Shown here piece by piece: positions 26,992 through 37,073 of a stretch of 64,000 bases of DNA. The stretch is from positions 248,001-312,000 of the forward strand of contig NZ_FYDG01000002.1 in NCBI RefSeq assembly GCF_900187365.1. The letters run 5' to 3'. Source of the stretch: Rhodoblastus acidophilus. Its GTDB lineage: Bacteria > Pseudomonadota > Alphaproteobacteria > Rhizobiales > Beijerinckiaceae. The position numbers and the translations under genes were made by a program. The notes under the pieces are model-generated. The model ran no database searches. It was not told the origin of the DNA and was given only the letters and a program-made list of their open reading frames with translations. Each line of letters begins with the position of its first letter. The first letter of the stretch is position 1.

Positions 26992-27001
26992 ACGCCAGAC
27001 C

Positions 27002-27607
27002 CTACCTGTGCGCCCGCGTGCGAACCGGTTGCGCAGGCTGCGCGGCCGGGGCCGGATCGGCGCCGAAGCCGAAGATCAGCGCCAGCGGATTGTCGGTCGG
27101 CGCCGCCGAGGCGACCCGCTGCGGCCGCGCCGATACCGCACTCGGCGCCGCCTCCTCCGGCTCGACCGCGCGGGCGTAAGCAGCGTTGGACGCGTCGCCG
27201 ATAATGCGGATGGTCGCGCCTTCGCGCTGCACCAGCGAATAAAGCGTGGCGGCGTTGGCCGGGGAGACGCGCACGCAGCCATGCGAGGCCGGCCGGCCCA
27301 GATTGGCCAGATCGTAAGTGCCGTGAATCGCGAAGCCGCCATTGAAGAAGATCGAATGCGGCATCGGCGAATTGTGGTACTTTTTCGAGTAATGCATGGT
27401 TTCCAGGCTCTGGACGCCATAAGTTCCGCGCGGCGTGACAAAGCCGTCGCGCGCCGACGAAATCGGCCAGGCATAGGAGCCGCCGGACGCCACCACGTTC
27501 ATCGTCTGGCTCGAGAGATCGACGGTGATCTGCACCCGCGCCTCGCAGGCGGCGGGAGCGGCGACCAGGGCCGTGGCGAAGACAAAGCTTGAGAACACGT
27601 CACGCAT
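27002..27607 (-). CDS. L,D-transpeptidase (YkuD domain)
   Basis: This 201-residue exported protein has a signal peptide (M-R-D-V-F-S-S-F-V-F-A-T-A-L-V-A-A, cleavage near A-C-E-A) and a YkuD domain. The catalytic motif is H-G-T-Y-D-L-A-N-L-G-R-P-A-S-H-G-C-V-R-V, with the H-x-n-S-H-G-C-V-R core and nucleophile Cys intact. Such enzymes form 3-3 cross-links in peptidoglycan or attach proteins to it in the periplasm. The C-terminal 50 residues are Ala/Pro rich and probably disordered. ATG 27607 is preferred over TTG 27619. It is convergent with the small FlbD-like gene and divergent from the rimP operon. Confidence 0.92.
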   Translation of the reverse strand: MRDVFSSFVFATALVAAPAACEARVQITVDLSSQTMNVVASGGSYAWPISSARDGFVTPRGTYGVQSLETMHYSKKYHNSPMPHSIFFNGGFAIHGTYDLANLGRPASHGCVRVSPANAATLYSLVQREGATIRIIGDASNAAYARAVEPEEAAPSAVSARPQRVASAAPTDNPLALIFGFGADPAPAAQPAQPVRTRAHR

Positions 27608-27743
27608 GGTGAGCCCCAATCGCTGCGAAAACAGGAGAACCGGATGGGCGTAACCTTAACCGCGCGTCCCTTACCGAACAATTTCCTTGCCGCGCCGCCG
27701 AAGGTTTTTCGCACCGCTGTTGCGCCGGGGCGACAATCGCGTC

Positions 27744-27772
27744 TTGCGCGGCGAACGCCTTTGCGGTATACG
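27744..27772 (+). promoter_or_regulatory. Sigma-70-type promoter of the rimP-nusA-infB operon
   Basis: TTGCGC (27744-27749) and TATACG (27767-27772) are separated by 17 bases, the optimal housekeeping spacing. They lie just upstream of the attenuator hairpin and rimP, which places the transcript start near 27779. Prediction from sequence only. Confidence 0.55.
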
Positions 27773-27797
27773 CTGACGCAGTCAACATCTTCGTCAA

Positions 27798-27850
27798 GGC
27801 CCTCGGGCCATGCGGGAGTGGGGCCCAACGGGACCCGCTCTTTTTTGTTT
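27798..27850 (+). ncRNA. rimP leader (attenuator-type RNA element)
   Basis: A small GGCC-CTCG-GGCC hairpin (27798-27809) is followed by an 11-bp stem at 27816-27840: GAGTGGGGCCC against GGGACCCGCTC around AAC, with one mismatch and one G-T pair. A T-tract TTTTTTGTTTT follows directly. This is an intrinsic-terminator shape placed between the promoter and rimP, as described for the alphaproteobacterial rimP leader (Rfam rimP family). It probably allows early termination to adjust expression of the operon that encodes NusA and IF2. The trigger is not established. Confidence 0.75.
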
Positions 27851-27867
27851 TACTCGGCTGGATCCAT

Positions 27868-28659
27868 TTGAACGACACGACGCAACCGGACAGGACTTTT
27901 GCGGCCCCGCTCGACGAGCCCCGCCTCGTGGAAGAGAGCGGTCTCGCCGCCCGCATCGCCCATGTGGCGAATCGCGTGCTGGCGTCTATGAACTTTCGCC
28001 TGGTGCGGGTGAAGGTCATGGCCGGACAGGGCATGATCGTTCAGATCATGGCCGAGCGCCCCGATGGAACCCTCACCATCGACGAATGCGAGCAAATTCA
28101 CGACGCGCTGTCGCCGGTGCTCGACGTCGAGGACATGATTTCCCAGGCGCACCGCCTGGAGATCTCCTCCGCCGGAATCGACCGCCCGCTGGTGCGCGTC
28201 TCGGATTTCCGCCGCTCGCAGGGCATGGAGGCGCGCGTCGAACTCGCCCGCCCGCACGAAAGCGGCCGCAAGCGCTTCCGCGGTTTGATCCAAGACATTG
28301 AAGGCGAAGGTAAAGACGCCATATTAATCTTGGCGCGGGACGACGCCGGCCCCGACGAGGACAAGACGCCGCGCTTGCGCCTGGGCGATCTCGACGAAGC
28401 CAAGCTGATCCTGACGGAATCCCTCATCCGCGAGTCGTTGCGCGCCGCCAAGGAAGCGGCCCAGGGCGGCGGCGCGACGCGCGGAGAGGAAGAAGGCGAG
28501 GACACCTCGCCGGAGGCGGCGGAGAAGCCGGCGCGCGGCCCCGGCCGTTTCGCCGGAGCCAAAGCCAGCAAGGCCAAACCCTTACTTCCCGCCGGCGTGC
28601 GGGCGCAATTCAAGAAGGGCGGCGGCGCGCCGCGCCCGAAGAATTCAGCGAAAGACTGA
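27868..28659 (+). CDS. rimP: Ribosome maturation factor RimP
   Basis: This 263-residue protein has the RimP core in residues 20-180: [12 protein letters not shown]-x-L-T-I-D-E-C, [12 protein letters not shown], and F-R-R-S-Q-G. RimP is needed for maturation of the 30S subunit. The family is usually about 150-210 residues; the extra 75-residue C-terminal tail is Lys/Ala/Glu/Pro rich, as in other alphaproteobacteria. The only start upstream of the conserved region that keeps the attenuator T-tract outside the gene is TTG 27868, 18 bases after the tract. nusA follows after 18 bases. Confidence 0.93.
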   Translation: MNDTTQPDRTFAAPLDEPRLVEESGLAARIAHVANRVLASMNFRLVRVKVMAGQGMIVQIMAERPDGTLTIDECEQIHDALSPVLDVEDMISQAHRLEISSAGIDRPLVRVSDFRRSQGMEARVELARPHESGRKRFRGLIQDIEGEGKDAILILARDDAGPDEDKTPRLRLGDLDEAKLILTESLIRESLRAAKEAAQGGGATRGEEEGEDTSPEAAEKPARGPGRFAGAKASKAKPLLPAGVRAQFKKGGGAPRPKNSAKD

Positions 28660-28677
28660 TCCAACAGGAGAATACCC

Positions 28678-30279
28678 ATGGCCGTCAGCGCCAACAGGCT
28701 CGAACTCTTGCAGATCGCCGACGCGGTCGCGCGCGACAAGTCCATCGATCGCGGCATCGTGCTCGCGTCGATGGAGGAGGCGATGGCCAAGGCGGCGCGC
28801 TCGCGCTACGGCCAGGAGACCGAGATCCGCGTCGAGATCGACCCGCGCACCGGCGAAACCCGCTTTTCGCGGCTGATGCTGGTGGTCGATCAGGTCGAGA
28901 ACGACGCCACGCAGATTTCGCTGGCTTCGGCCCGCAAGCGCAATCCGGCCGCCGAAGTCGGCGACTGGATTTCCGAGCAGTTGCCGCCGCTGGATTTCGG
29001 CCGCATCGCCGCGCAATCGGCCAAGCAGGTGATCGTGCAGAAAGTGCGCGAGGCCGAGCGCGACCGCCAGTATGACGAATTCAAGGACCGCATCGGCGAG
29101 ATCATCAACGGCGCGGTCAAGCGCGTCGAATATGGCAATGTCATCGTCGATCTCGGCCGCGCCGAGGCGATCATCCGCCGCGACGAGATGATTCCGCGCG
29201 AAATGTTCCGGCCCGGCGACCGCGTGCGCGCTTATGTCTACGACGTGCGCCGCGAGCAGCGCGGGCCGCAGATTTTCCTGTCGCGCACCCATCCTCAGTT
29301 CATGGCCAAGCTGTTCACGCAGGAAGTGCCGGAAATCTACGACGGCGTGATCGAGGTCAAATCCGTGGCCCGCGACCCCGGTTCGCGCGCGAAAATCGCG
29401 GTGACCTCGCGCGATTCCTCCATTGATCCCGTCGGCGCCTGCGTCGGCATGCGCGGCTCGCGCGTGCAGGCGGTGGTCAACGAATTGCAGGGCGAAAAGA
29501 TCGACATCATTCCCTGGTCGATCGACGCCGCCACTTTCATCGTCAATGCGCTGCAGCCGGCGGAAGTGGTCAAGGTCGTGCTCGACGAGGATTCCGCCCG
29601 CATCGAAGTGGTGGTGCCGGACGACCAATTGTCGCTGGCCATCGGCCGTCGCGGCCAGAACGTCCGTCTCGCCTCGCAGCTCACCGGCTGGGATATCGAC
29701 ATTCTCACCGAGGCCGAGGAATCCGAGCGGCGCCAGAAGGAGTTCATCGAGCGCACGCAGACCTTCATGGACGCGCTCGACGTGGACGAGGTGGTGGCCC
29801 AGCTGCTCGCCTCCGAAGGGTTCCGCAATGTCGAGGAACTCGCCTATGTCGAGCCGACGGAAGTCGCCAACATCGAGGGCTTCGACTCCGAATTCGCCGA
29901 GGAAATCCAGAACCGCGCCCGCGACTATCTCGCGCGCATCGAGGCCGAACTGGACGCCCGCCGCCAGGAATTGGGCGTCGCCGACGAGTTGCGCGAGATC
30001 GAAGGCGTCACGACGGCCATGATGGTCAAGCTCGGCGAGAACGACGTGAAGACCATCGAGGATCTGGCCGGCTGCGCCACGGACGATCTCGTGGGCTGGA
30101 CCGAAAAGCGCAACGGCGAAACCGTGAAGGAACTCGGTTTCCTGGATGGTCTCGACGTCAGCCGCGACGACGCCGAAGCCATCGTCATGCGGGCGCGCGT
30201 CAAGGCCGGTTGGGTTGAAGAGGAAATTCAGCCCGAGGAAAATGAGCTAACGCAAGGCGAAAGCCAGGCGGAAGCGTAA
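28678..30279 (+). CDS. nusA: Transcription termination/antitermination protein NusA
   Basis: This 533-residue protein has the NusA order: N-terminal RNA-polymerase-binding domain (1-125), S1 domain (about 130-200, [10 protein letters not shown]), KH1 and KH2 (about 200-345, with [12 protein letters not shown] and [10 protein letters not shown]), and two C-terminal helix-hairpin-helix repeats (about 365-510). It binds RNA polymerase and modulates pausing, termination and antitermination. Start ATG 28678 follows an AGGAG-type site. An acidic C-terminal tail is present. It lies in the classical rimP-nusA-ylxR-infB operon. Confidence 0.98.
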   Translation: MAVSANRLELLQIADAVARDKSIDRGIVLASMEEAMAKAARSRYGQETEIRVEIDPRTGETRFSRLMLVVDQVENDATQISLASARKRNPAAEVGDWISEQLPPLDFGRIAAQSAKQVIVQKVREAERDRQYDEFKDRIGEIINGAVKRVEYGNVIVDLGRAEAIIRRDEMIPREMFRPGDRVRAYVYDVRREQRGPQIFLSRTHPQFMAKLFTQEVPEIYDGVIEVKSVARDPGSRAKIAVTSRDSSIDPVGACVGMRGSRVQAVVNELQGEKIDIIPWSIDAATFIVNALQPAEVVKVVLDEDSARIEVVVPDDQLSLAIGRRGQNVRLASQLTGWDIDILTEAEESERRQKEFIERTQTFMDALDVDEVVAQLLASEGFRNVEELAYVEPTEVANIEGFDSEFAEEIQNRARDYLARIEAELDARRQELGVADELREIEGVTTAMMVKLGENDVKTIEDLAGCATDDLVGWTEKRNGETVKELGFLDGLDVSRDDAEAIVMRARVKAGWVEEEIQPEENELTQGESQAEA

Positions 30280-30289
30280 GGAGAAGATA

Positions 30290-31039
30290 TTGGCGAAGAC
30301 GGCGCGCAGCAAGGCTGGGTTCGCGGATGCTCTCGACGACGAGAGCGGGCCGGAACGCACCTGCGCCGTCACGCGCGAAAAGGCGCCGTTCGAGGACTTG
30401 GTGCGTTTTGTGCTCGGGCCCGACCATGAGGTCGTCCCCGACATCAAGCGCAAGCTTCCCGGACGGGGCGTTTGGGTGAGCCTGTCGCGACAATGCGTCG
30501 CGCAGGCGGTGAAGAAACAGGTTTTTGCGCGAGGGCTCAAGGACAAGGCCGTCGCGGCGCCCGATCTGCCGGATCTGGTGGACGATCTGCTCCGGCGCGA
30601 CGCGTTGCAGGCCTTGTCGATCGCCAACAAGGCGGGGCTGGTCACCACCGGCTTCGTCAAGGTGGAAAAGGCCATAGAGGCCGGCGATGTCGGGGCGCTG
30701 CTGCATGCGCGCGACGGCAAGGCGGACGGCAAGCGCAAGCTGGGCCAGGCGTTGCGCCGCGTTTACGGGCCCGAGAGCAAGCCGGAGATCGGCCTGTTCT
30801 CGACCGAGGAAATCGACGCCGCGCTTGGCCGCGGCCATGTGGTGCACGCCGCTCTTGGAAATGGCGCGGCGACGAAGGTTTTGCTCGCCTCCTGCCGCAG
30901 ACTTGCGGTATATCGCGGCGAGAAAAATACGGACGGCCCCGCAGGCGGGGAAGATTTGACGGCGGACGAAACCGGGCCGAGCCGCGGCCAGGACGGGAAC
31001 GCCGGGGACATTAGCTCTTGGGACGCACGAACGATATGA
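30290..31039 (+). CDS. YlxR-type RNA-binding protein with L7Ae-like domain
   Basis: This 249-residue protein combines a YlxR/DUF448 domain (about 20-105; [17 protein letters not shown]) with a C-terminal L7Ae-like part (about 115-185; [14 protein letters not shown]). The two-domain form is standard in alphaproteobacteria. TTG 30290 is chosen because AAGGAGAAG lies just upstream, overlapping the nusA stop region, and no ATG precedes the conserved domain. It probably binds rRNA or NusA-associated RNA; function is not firmly known. The stop overlaps the infB start as ATGA. Confidence 0.88.
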   Translation: MAKTARSKAGFADALDDESGPERTCAVTREKAPFEDLVRFVLGPDHEVVPDIKRKLPGRGVWVSLSRQCVAQAVKKQVFARGLKDKAVAAPDLPDLVDDLLRRDALQALSIANKAGLVTTGFVKVEKAIEAGDVGALLHARDGKADGKRKLGQALRRVYGPESKPEIGLFSTEEIDAALGRGHVVHAALGNGAATKVLLASCRRLAVYRGEKNTDGPAGGEDLTADETGPSRGQDGNAGDISSWDARTI

Positions 31040-33750
31040 ACGACACCAACAATCCCGGCGACAAACCCGCGAACAAGACCCTGACGCTGAAGCGCCCGAT
31101 CGAGCAGGGCACCGTGCGGCAGAGCTTTTCGCACGGCCGGTCGAAGACGGTCGTCGTCGAACATGTAAAGCGCCGCCACGAAGGCGGGAAACCCGCCGCG
31201 CCCGTCCCCGCTCCCGCCGCGCCCGCCCCCGTTGCGTCCGCGCCCGCGCCTGTCGCGCCAGCCCCGACGCCAAGGCCGCAGAAATCTTCCGCGCCGCGGC
31301 CCCAGACCGGCGTCGTCCTGCGCACGCTGACCGACGACGAGCGCGACGCCCGCGCCCGCGCGCTGAACGACGCCCGCGCCCGGGAGGAGGAAGATCGCCG
31401 CCGCCAGGAGGCCGACGCCAAGGCGCGCACCGAGCGGGAATCCCGCGAGCGCGCCGAGCGCGAAGCCGCCGAGGCGCGCAAGCGCGACGAGGAGACGCGG
31501 CTCGCCCGCGAGGCCGACGCCAAACGCCGGGCCGAGGAAGAGGCGCGCCGCCGCCTGCCGTCGGCGGCCGCCGCGCCGCAGCCTGCGCCGCAGCAGCCTG
31601 AAAAGGAGCCGGCGGTTTCGTTCGCGCCCACCCGCGGCAGCCGTCCGCAGCAGATCGTGTTCCACACGCCCAAACCGCCGCAGGCTCCGACTCCCACGCC
31701 GCAGCCGGCCGCGCAGCAACCGGCCGCCGCCGCATCCGCCGGCGCCGCGCCCGCGCCCCGTTCCGACGGACCGGCGCCGCTGACGCCGCGCATGCGGCCG
31801 ATGACCGCGCCCAAGCTCGCCGTGCCCGCGCCCAAGCCGACCCGCGGCGCCGAGAAGCAGCGCGGACGCCTGACCGTCACCAGCGCCACCGCCAGCGCCG
31901 ACGGCGAGGAGCGCACGCGGTCGGTCGCGGCCTTCCGCCGCCGCACCCAGCGCATGAAGGGCGTGGTCGAGCAAAAGGAAAGGTTGTCCCGCGAAGTGAT
32001 CCTGCCCGAGACCATCACCATCCAGGAACTCGCCAACCGCATGTCGGAACGCGGCGTGGACGTGATCAAGCTGCTGATGCGCCAAGGCCAGATGCACAAG
32101 ATCACCGACGTGATCGACGCCGACACGGCCGAGCTGATCGCCACCGAAATGGGCCACACCGTCAAGCGCGTCGCCGAATCCGACGTCGAGGAAGGCCTGT
32201 TCGACACGCCCGACGCCGAGGAGACGCTGCAGCCGCGCCCGCCGGTCGTCACCATCATGGGCCATGTCGACCACGGCAAGACCTCGCTGCTCGACGCCAT
32301 CCGCCGCGCCAATGTGGTGTCGGGGGAAGCCGGCGGCATCACCCAGCACATCGGCGCCTATCAGGTGACGTCCCCGCTCGGCGGCCTCGTCACCTTCATC
32401 GACACCCCCGGCCACGCCGCCTTCACCGCCATGCGCGCCCGCGGCGCCAAGGTCACCGACATTGTCGTGCTGGTGGTGGCGGCGGATGACGGCGTCATGC
32501 CGCAGACGATCGAGGCCATCAGCCACGCCAAGGCGGCGGGCGTGCCGATCATCGTCGCCATCAACAAGATCGACAAGCCCGACGCCAAGCCGGAGCGCGT
32601 GCGCACCGAATTGCTGCAATATGAGGTGCAGGTTGAAAGCCTCGGCGGCGACACGCTCGAAGTCGAGGTGTCGGCCAAGCAGAAGCTCAATCTCGACAAG
32701 TTGCTGGAAGCCATCACCCTCCAGGCCGAAGTGCTCGACCTCAAGGCCGATCCCGAGCGCGCCGCCGAAGGCACGGTCATCGAGGCCCGCCTCGATCGCG
32801 GCCGCGGCCCCGTCGCGACGGTCCTCGTCCAGCGCGGCACGCTCTCGGTCGGCAACATCATCGTGGCCGGCTCGCAATGGGGCCGCGTGCGCGCCCTGAT
32901 CGACGACCAGGGGCAGAATTGCGTCCATGCGGGGCCGTCCTTCCCGGCGGAAGTGCTCGGCTTCAACGGCGCGCCGGAGGCCGGCGACCGCGTCGCCGTC
33001 GTGGAATCCGAAGCCCGCGCCCGCGAAATCACCGAATATCGCGATCGCCAGAAGCGCGAGCAGGCGGCGGTGCGCGGCAGCGGCGCCCGCTCCTCGCTGG
33101 TCGACATGATGAGCCAGCTCAAAGCCACCGCCGGCCGCAAGGAAGTGCCGCTGGTGATCAAGGGCGACGTGCAGGGCTCGGTCGAAGCCATTGTCGCGGC
33201 TTTGGAAAAGCTCGGCACGGACGAGGTCGCGGCCCGCGTGCTGCACGCCGGCGTCGGCGGCATCACCGAATCCGACATCACGCTGGCGGAGGCCTCCAAC
33301 GCCGTCGTCATCGGCTTCAACGTCCGCGCCCACAAGGAAGCGCGCGAGGCGTCCGAGCGGCTCGGCATCGAGATCCGCTACTACAACATCATCTACAACC
33401 TGGTGGATGACATCAAGGCGGCCATGTCCGGCCTGCTGGCGCCGACCTTGCGCGAAACCATGCTCGGCAATGCCGAAATCCTGGAAGTGTTCACCATCAC
33501 CAAGGTCGGCAAGGTCGCGGGCTGCCGCGTCACCGACGGCACCATGGAGCGCGGCCAGCATGTCCGCCTGATCCGCGACAATGTCGTGGTGCACGAAGGC
33601 AAGCTGTCCACGCTCAAGCGCTTCAAGGACGAAGTCGCCGTGGTTCAGCCGGGCCAGGAATGCGGCATGGCCTTCGAGAATTATCAGGATATGCGCGTTG
33701 GAGACGTGATCGAGTGCTATCGCGTCGAAGAGATCAAGCGCACCCTGTGA
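31036..33750 (+). CDS. infB: Translation initiation factor IF-2
   Basis: This 904-residue protein has an alphaproteobacterial IF-2 layout. The N-terminal 330 residues are Pro/Ala and Arg/Glu rich, with a long charged helix (around residues 100-175). The IF2_N domain precedes the GTPase with G1 [10 protein letters not shown]3 D-T-P-G-H-A-A-F, G4 N-K-I-D and G5 S-A-K. Domains II, III and the C-terminal fMet-tRNA-binding domain (G[10 protein letters not shown] near the end) are complete. It positions initiator tRNA on the 30S subunit. ATG 31036 overlaps the ylxR stop (ATGA), which indicates translational coupling. Confidence 0.98.
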   Translation: MNDTNNPGDKPANKTLTLKRPIEQGTVRQSFSHGRSKTVVVEHVKRRHEGGKPAAPVPAPAAPAPVASAPAPVAPAPTPRPQKSSAPRPQTGVVLRTLTDDERDARARALNDARAREEEDRRRQEADAKARTERESRERAEREAAEARKRDEETRLAREADAKRRAEEEARRRLPSAAAAPQPAPQQPEKEPAVSFAPTRGSRPQQIVFHTPKPPQAPTPTPQPAAQQPAAAASAGAAPAPRSDGPAPLTPRMRPMTAPKLAVPAPKPTRGAEKQRGRLTVTSATASADGEERTRSVAAFRRRTQRMKGVVEQKERLSREVILPETITIQELANRMSERGVDVIKLLMRQGQMHKITDVIDADTAELIATEMGHTVKRVAESDVEEGLFDTPDAEETLQPRPPVVTIMGHVDHGKTSLLDAIRRANVVSGEAGGITQHIGAYQVTSPLGGLVTFIDTPGHAAFTAMRARGAKVTDIVVLVVAADDGVMPQTIEAISHAKAAGVPIIVAINKIDKPDAKPERVRTELLQYEVQVESLGGDTLEVEVSAKQKLNLDKLLEAITLQAEVLDLKADPERAAEGTVIEARLDRGRGPVATVLVQRGTLSVGNIIVAGSQWGRVRALIDDQGQNCVHAGPSFPAEVLGFNGAPEAGDRVAVVESEARAREITEYRDRQKREQAAVRGSGARSSLVDMMSQLKATAGRKEVPLVIKGDVQGSVEAIVAALEKLGTDEVAARVLHAGVGGITESDITLAEASNAVVIGFNVRAHKEAREASERLGIEIRYYNIIYNLVDDIKAAMSGLLAPTLRETMLGNAEILEVFTITKVGKVAGCRVTDGTMERGQHVRLIRDNVVVHEGKLSTLKRFKDEVAVVQPGQECGMAFENYQDMRVGDVIECYRVEEIKRTL

Positions 33751-33917
33751 TGCCACGCGCCGCCCCTTGAGGGCGGCGCTTTCCGCGCAAGCCGGACGGA
33801 CGCCGAACGGGCGCTCCGAGCGGCGGGTTTCGCGCCCGCCGCGCCGGCTTCGCCGTTGCGTCGCATCGACGCCCGATCTTTCGCCGCCCGGATGCGCGGC
33901 GCTTGCAAGAGGCATTC

Positions 33918-34331
33918 ATGTCCAGGGTTCATCAGAAGGGCGGCGAACCGAGCCAGCGCATGCTGCGCGTCGCCGAACTGGTCCGCCACGCCGTGGCGCA
34001 ACTGCTTTCCCGCGGAGAGATCTCCGATCCGGAGCTTGAAGGTATTGTCGTGACCGTTCCCTCGGTCAAGATGAGCCCCGACCTGAAGCTCGCGACCATT
34101 TATGTCATGCCGATGGGCGGCCAGGGTCGGGATAAGGTTGTGGCGGCGCTCGACCGCCACAAGAAATTCCTGCGCGGCGAGATCGCGCAGCGCGTCAACC
34201 TGAAATATGCGCCGGACATCCGCTTCCGCATCGACGAGAGCTTCGAGAACGCCGAGCGCATCGACGCCCTGCTGCATTCGCCCAAAGTGGCGCAGGATCT
34301 GGCGCCGCCCGCGGCGGAGGGCGAGGAATGA
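33918..34331 (+). CDS. rbfA: Ribosome-binding factor A
   Basis: This 137-residue protein has the RbfA KH-like fold: [17 protein letters not shown] at the N-terminus, [15 protein letters not shown] in the middle and [13 protein letters not shown] near the end. RbfA assists late 30S assembly and cold adaptation. ATG 33918 is used; TTG 33903 is not needed. The gap after infB is 167 bases, longer than elsewhere in the operon, so an internal promoter is possible. Its stop overlaps the truB start as ATGA. Confidence 0.96.
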   Translation: MSRVHQKGGEPSQRMLRVAELVRHAVAQLLSRGEISDPELEGIVVTVPSVKMSPDLKLATIYVMPMGGQGRDKVVAALDRHKKFLRGEIAQRVNLKYAPDIRFRIDESFENAERIDALLHSPKVAQDLAPPAAEGEE

Positions 34332-35233
34332 GCGCGCCCCGTTCGCAGCGCGTCGAGGTCAACGGTTGGGTGATTCTCGACAAGCCCGTGGGGCTGACCT
34401 CCACCCAGGCCGTGTCCAAGCTGAAGCGTCTTTTCAACGCCAAGAAGGCCGGCCACGCCGGCACGCTCGACCCGCTGGCCTCCGGCGTCCTGCCGGTCGC
34501 GTTCGGCGAGGCGACAAAGACCGTGCCCTTCGTACAGGATGGCGAAAAGGCGTATCGGTTCACGGTGCGCTGGGGCGTTGAGACCGATTCCGACGACGCC
34601 GAGGGAACGGTGACGCAGACCAGCGATCTGCGGCCCGAACGCGAGGACGTCGAGCGGCTGCTGCCGCGCTTCACCGGCGAAATCATGCAGACGCCCCCGG
34701 TCTATTCCGCCATCAAGATCAATGGCGAACGCGCCTATGATCTCGCCCGCGACGGCGAAAAGGTCGAACTCGCGCCGCGCCCGGTGACGATCCACAGCCT
34801 GCGGATGGTGGACGGGGACCGCGATCATGCGGTGCTCGAAGCCGAATGCGGCAAGGGCACCTATGTCCGCGCCATCGCCCGCGACCTCGGACGCATACTC
34901 GGCTGTCACGGCCATGTGGTGGCGCTGCGCCGCACCCGCGTCGGCCCGTTCTTCGAAACCGAATCGGCGCCGCTGGGCGATCTGCTGGACGCCCCGGAGA
35001 CCGCGCATGAGGACATGCTCTCGATCGAGGCCGGCCTGTCGGAACTGCCCTGCATCGTGCTCGACCGCAATGGCGCGGCGCGGCTGCGGCGGGGACAATC
35101 GGTGATCCTGCGCGGACGCGAAGCGCCCTGCGAAGGACCGGCCTATGCGGTCTGCGCGGGGATTCCGATCGCCTCGGGCATGGTCGAGGCCGGCGAATTC
35201 CTGCCCAATCGCGTGTTCAACCTGCCGTTTTGA
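34328..35233 (+). CDS. truB: tRNA pseudouridine(55) synthase
   Basis: This 301-residue enzyme has the TruB motifs [27 protein letters not shown] with the catalytic Asp, P-P-x-Y-S-A-I-K near residue 121 and [12 protein letters not shown] near 178. It makes pseudouridine 55 in the T-loop of tRNAs. The start overlaps rbfA (ATGA). The stop abuts the stop of the convergent gene with no spacer. rpsO and pnp, which usually follow truB in this group, are absent here. Confidence 0.97.
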   Translation: MSAPRSQRVEVNGWVILDKPVGLTSTQAVSKLKRLFNAKKAGHAGTLDPLASGVLPVAFGEATKTVPFVQDGEKAYRFTVRWGVETDSDDAEGTVTQTSDLRPEREDVERLLPRFTGEIMQTPPVYSAIKINGERAYDLARDGEKVELAPRPVTIHSLRMVDGDRDHAVLEAECGKGTYVRAIARDLGRILGCHGHVVALRRTRVGPFFETESAPLGDLLDAPETAHEDMLSIEAGLSELPCIVLDRNGAARLRRGQSVILRGREAPCEGPAYAVCAGIPIASGMVEAGEFLPNRVFNLPF

Positions 35234-36412
35234 TCATTTGTCATAAGTGATCCGGTAAATCGCCCCGCTCTGATCGTCGGAGACGAGAAGGTCGCCCTCC
35301 GGCGTCTCCGCCACGTCCACGGGGCGGCCGAGATAGGGAAGACGGCCGGGGTTCCACCCTTCCGCGAAGGGAACGGAGGCGCCCGCCCTGCCCTCTTTGA
35401 CCGGGGTGAACATCACGCGCGCCCCGATGGGAGCGGTTCGGTCCCACGAGCCATGCTGCGCCGAGAAAATCCCGCGCCATTGCGCCGGGAATTTGTCGCC
35501 GCGGTAAAAAATCATGCCGAGATCGGCGGCATGGGCGGCTTCCTCCGCCTCGGGGAACACGACATCCGCCGGCGGCGTTTCGCGCGCCCATTCGCGGGTG
35601 CGGACATGGCCGCCGCCATACCAGGGAAACCCGAAATTCAAACCTGGCTTCGGCGCGCGGTTGATCTCGCCGGGGGGAATGTCGTCGCCCATGCGGTCGG
35701 CCTGGTTGTCGGTGAACCAGAGCGCGCCGTCGGCGGGATCGAAGTCGAGACCGACGCTGTTGCGCAGGCCGCTTGCGAACACCTGCCGGCCGGAGCCGTC
35801 GGCGTTCATCCGCCAGATCGCCCCCATGCCCCATTTTTCGTTGAACTTTTGCCGCGCCGGCGACGGGATGTTGGTGGGCTGGCCGATGGCGACATAGAGC
35901 TTGCCGTCCGGCCCGTAGCGGCACACCCGCGCCGCATGGACCGGGCTGGATTCGCTGTCGGGCTGCAAGCCGCCAGGCGCGACCACGTCTTGCGGATGAT
36001 CTTCATCCCAGCCGCCGCCCGCCAGCGCCGGAAAACGGCGGATGCGGTTGAATTCCGCAATGATGAGCGCGCCGTCCGGCGCAAAACACGGGCCATTGGG
36101 CAGTTTGAAGGTCAAGCCGGGCGCGAACCGGCGCGCGCGGCCGGCGTCCGGCCCGGCGCGGGCGATGCGCCAGACGTCGTCCGCCATCGTGCCGACGATC
36201 ACAACCTTCCCATCCGGCGACACCGCCAGCGCGCGCGCGCCGGGCGCCAGCGCGAAGACCGAGATGTGGAAACCTTGCGGGAGGGAGACGCGCGCGAGCG
36301 CCGCCGCGATATCGCCGACCTCGTCGGCTGCGGCCGGGGCCGCCGCGATAAAAGCCACCGCGACCAGAGTTGCTGCCCATCGTTGCATCGGAATGCCCGC
36401 CCATGATCGCAT
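35234..36412 (-). CDS. Exported PQQ-type sugar (sorbosone) dehydrogenase-like protein
   Basis: This 392-residue protein has a signal peptide (M-Q-R-W-A-A-T-L-V-A-V-A-F-I-A-A, cleavage near A-A-A-D) and a six-bladed propeller of the soluble glucose/sorbosone dehydrogenase type. Visible elements are L-P-x-G-F-x-I-x-V-F near the mature start, A-V-S-P-D-G-K-V-V-I-V, G-L-R-N-S-V-G-L-D-F-D-P, W-F-T-D-N-Q-A-D-R-M-G-D-D and Q-H-G-S-W-D-R. The D-x-P-x-x-E-I-N and H-G-S-W motifs fit the L-sorbosone dehydrogenase subgroup. It would oxidise a sugar or aldehyde in the periplasm with PQQ; substrate unknown. ATG 36388 is an alternative start. It is divergent from the XRE regulator. Confidence 0.85.
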   Translation of the reverse strand: MRSWAGIPMQRWAATLVAVAFIAAAPAAADEVGDIAAALARVSLPQGFHISVFALAPGARALAVSPDGKVVIVGTMADDVWRIARAGPDAGRARRFAPGLTFKLPNGPCFAPDGALIIAEFNRIRRFPALAGGGWDEDHPQDVVAPGGLQPDSESSPVHAARVCRYGPDGKLYVAIGQPTNIPSPARQKFNEKWGMGAIWRMNADGSGRQVFASGLRNSVGLDFDPADGALWFTDNQADRMGDDIPPGEINRAPKPGLNFGFPWYGGGHVRTREWARETPPADVVFPEAEEAAHAADLGMIFYRGDKFPAQWRGIFSAQHGSWDRTAPIGARVMFTPVKEGRAGASVPFAEGWNPGRLPYLGRPVDVAETPEGDLLVSDDQSGAIYRITYDK

Positions 36413-36462
36413 GAAACGCCCATCAGTCCGGGTTCGGCGGGCGGACGGCAAGACATTTTTGG

Positions 36463-36480
36463 TTACGTAAGTAAATTTAC
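36463..36480. promoter_or_regulatory. Adjacent AT-rich palindromes (candidate operator)
   Basis: TTACGTAA (36463-36470) and GTAAATTTAC (36471-36480) are both perfect palindromes lying end to end in the 135-base divergent region between the sugar dehydrogenase and the XRE regulator. AT-rich palindromes are rare in this GC-rich sequence, so an operator for the regulator or a neighbour is plausible. Confidence 0.4.
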
Positions 36481-36547
36481 TGGGTAAGCTGTCGCCGCAA
36501 GGCGAATGGCGTAATTGACCGGATCTCACGTTTCATGGGTCAGGACC

Positions 36548-36937
36548 ATGCAGAACTCGACCACCGATTCGATCGTCGGGCGACGTTTGCGGATATTTCG
36601 TGTCTCGAAAGGCTTGGATCTCGAAACGATGGGCGCCGCCTTGAGGATCGACGCGACAACCCTCGACAGATATGAGAACGGTCTGGAGCGCATTCCGCCG
36701 CGCACGCTGCGAACCGCCGCTGCGGCGCTCAACATTTCATTGCATGCCTTTTTTGATCCGGATCACGCCAGAATCGTGCGGGAGCCCGCGCCGGAGCCGG
36801 CGGACCGCGCGTCCGATGGCGCGGACGATATCTCTGAAGTCATTGAGCTGCTTGAGAACTTCTCCAAGGTCAAGGACCGGGTCCTGCGCGCGGAGATTCT
36901 GAAATTCGTCGCCTTCCTGTCGAATTCGCCGCAGTGA
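36548..36937 (+). CDS. XRE-family HTH transcriptional regulator
   Basis: This 129-residue protein has an XRE/Cro-type helix-turn-helix in residues 10-65 (V-G-R-R-L-R-I-F-R-V-S-K-G-L-D-L-E-T-M-G, followed by D-A-T-T-L-D-R-Y-E-N-G). A short acidic linker and a C-terminal helix (residues 100-125) may mediate oligomerisation. ATG 36548 is preferred to TTG 36515. Genes of this size and shape are common single-domain repressors. The adjacent palindromes upstream could be its autoregulatory site. Targets are unknown. Confidence 0.85.
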   Translation: MQNSTTDSIVGRRLRIFRVSKGLDLETMGAALRIDATTLDRYENGLERIPPRTLRTAAAALNISLHAFFDPDHARIVREPAPEPADRASDGADDISEVIELLENFSKVKDRVLRAEILKFVAFLSNSPQ

Positions 36938-37073
36938 CGCGGCGGTCGCGATGGCGTCATCACTGACGCCTAACTGTCGTCTCCCCGCCAAGATGCGCGT
37001 CCGCGCGGCGTCGGGCCAAACCGGAAGGCGGCTGAGGCGTTACAAGGACGCAGGGAATTGTCAGGAGATCATC

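Noticed and set aside
27644-27871. 75-residue open frame across the rimP leader
   Set aside because: It spans the promoter, the attenuator hairpin and the T-tract, which explain the region better.
30763-33915. 1050-codon open frame antisense to infB
   Set aside because: Mirror of a GC-rich gene; the product is Arg/Gly/Asp repetitive with no motif, while infB is complete.
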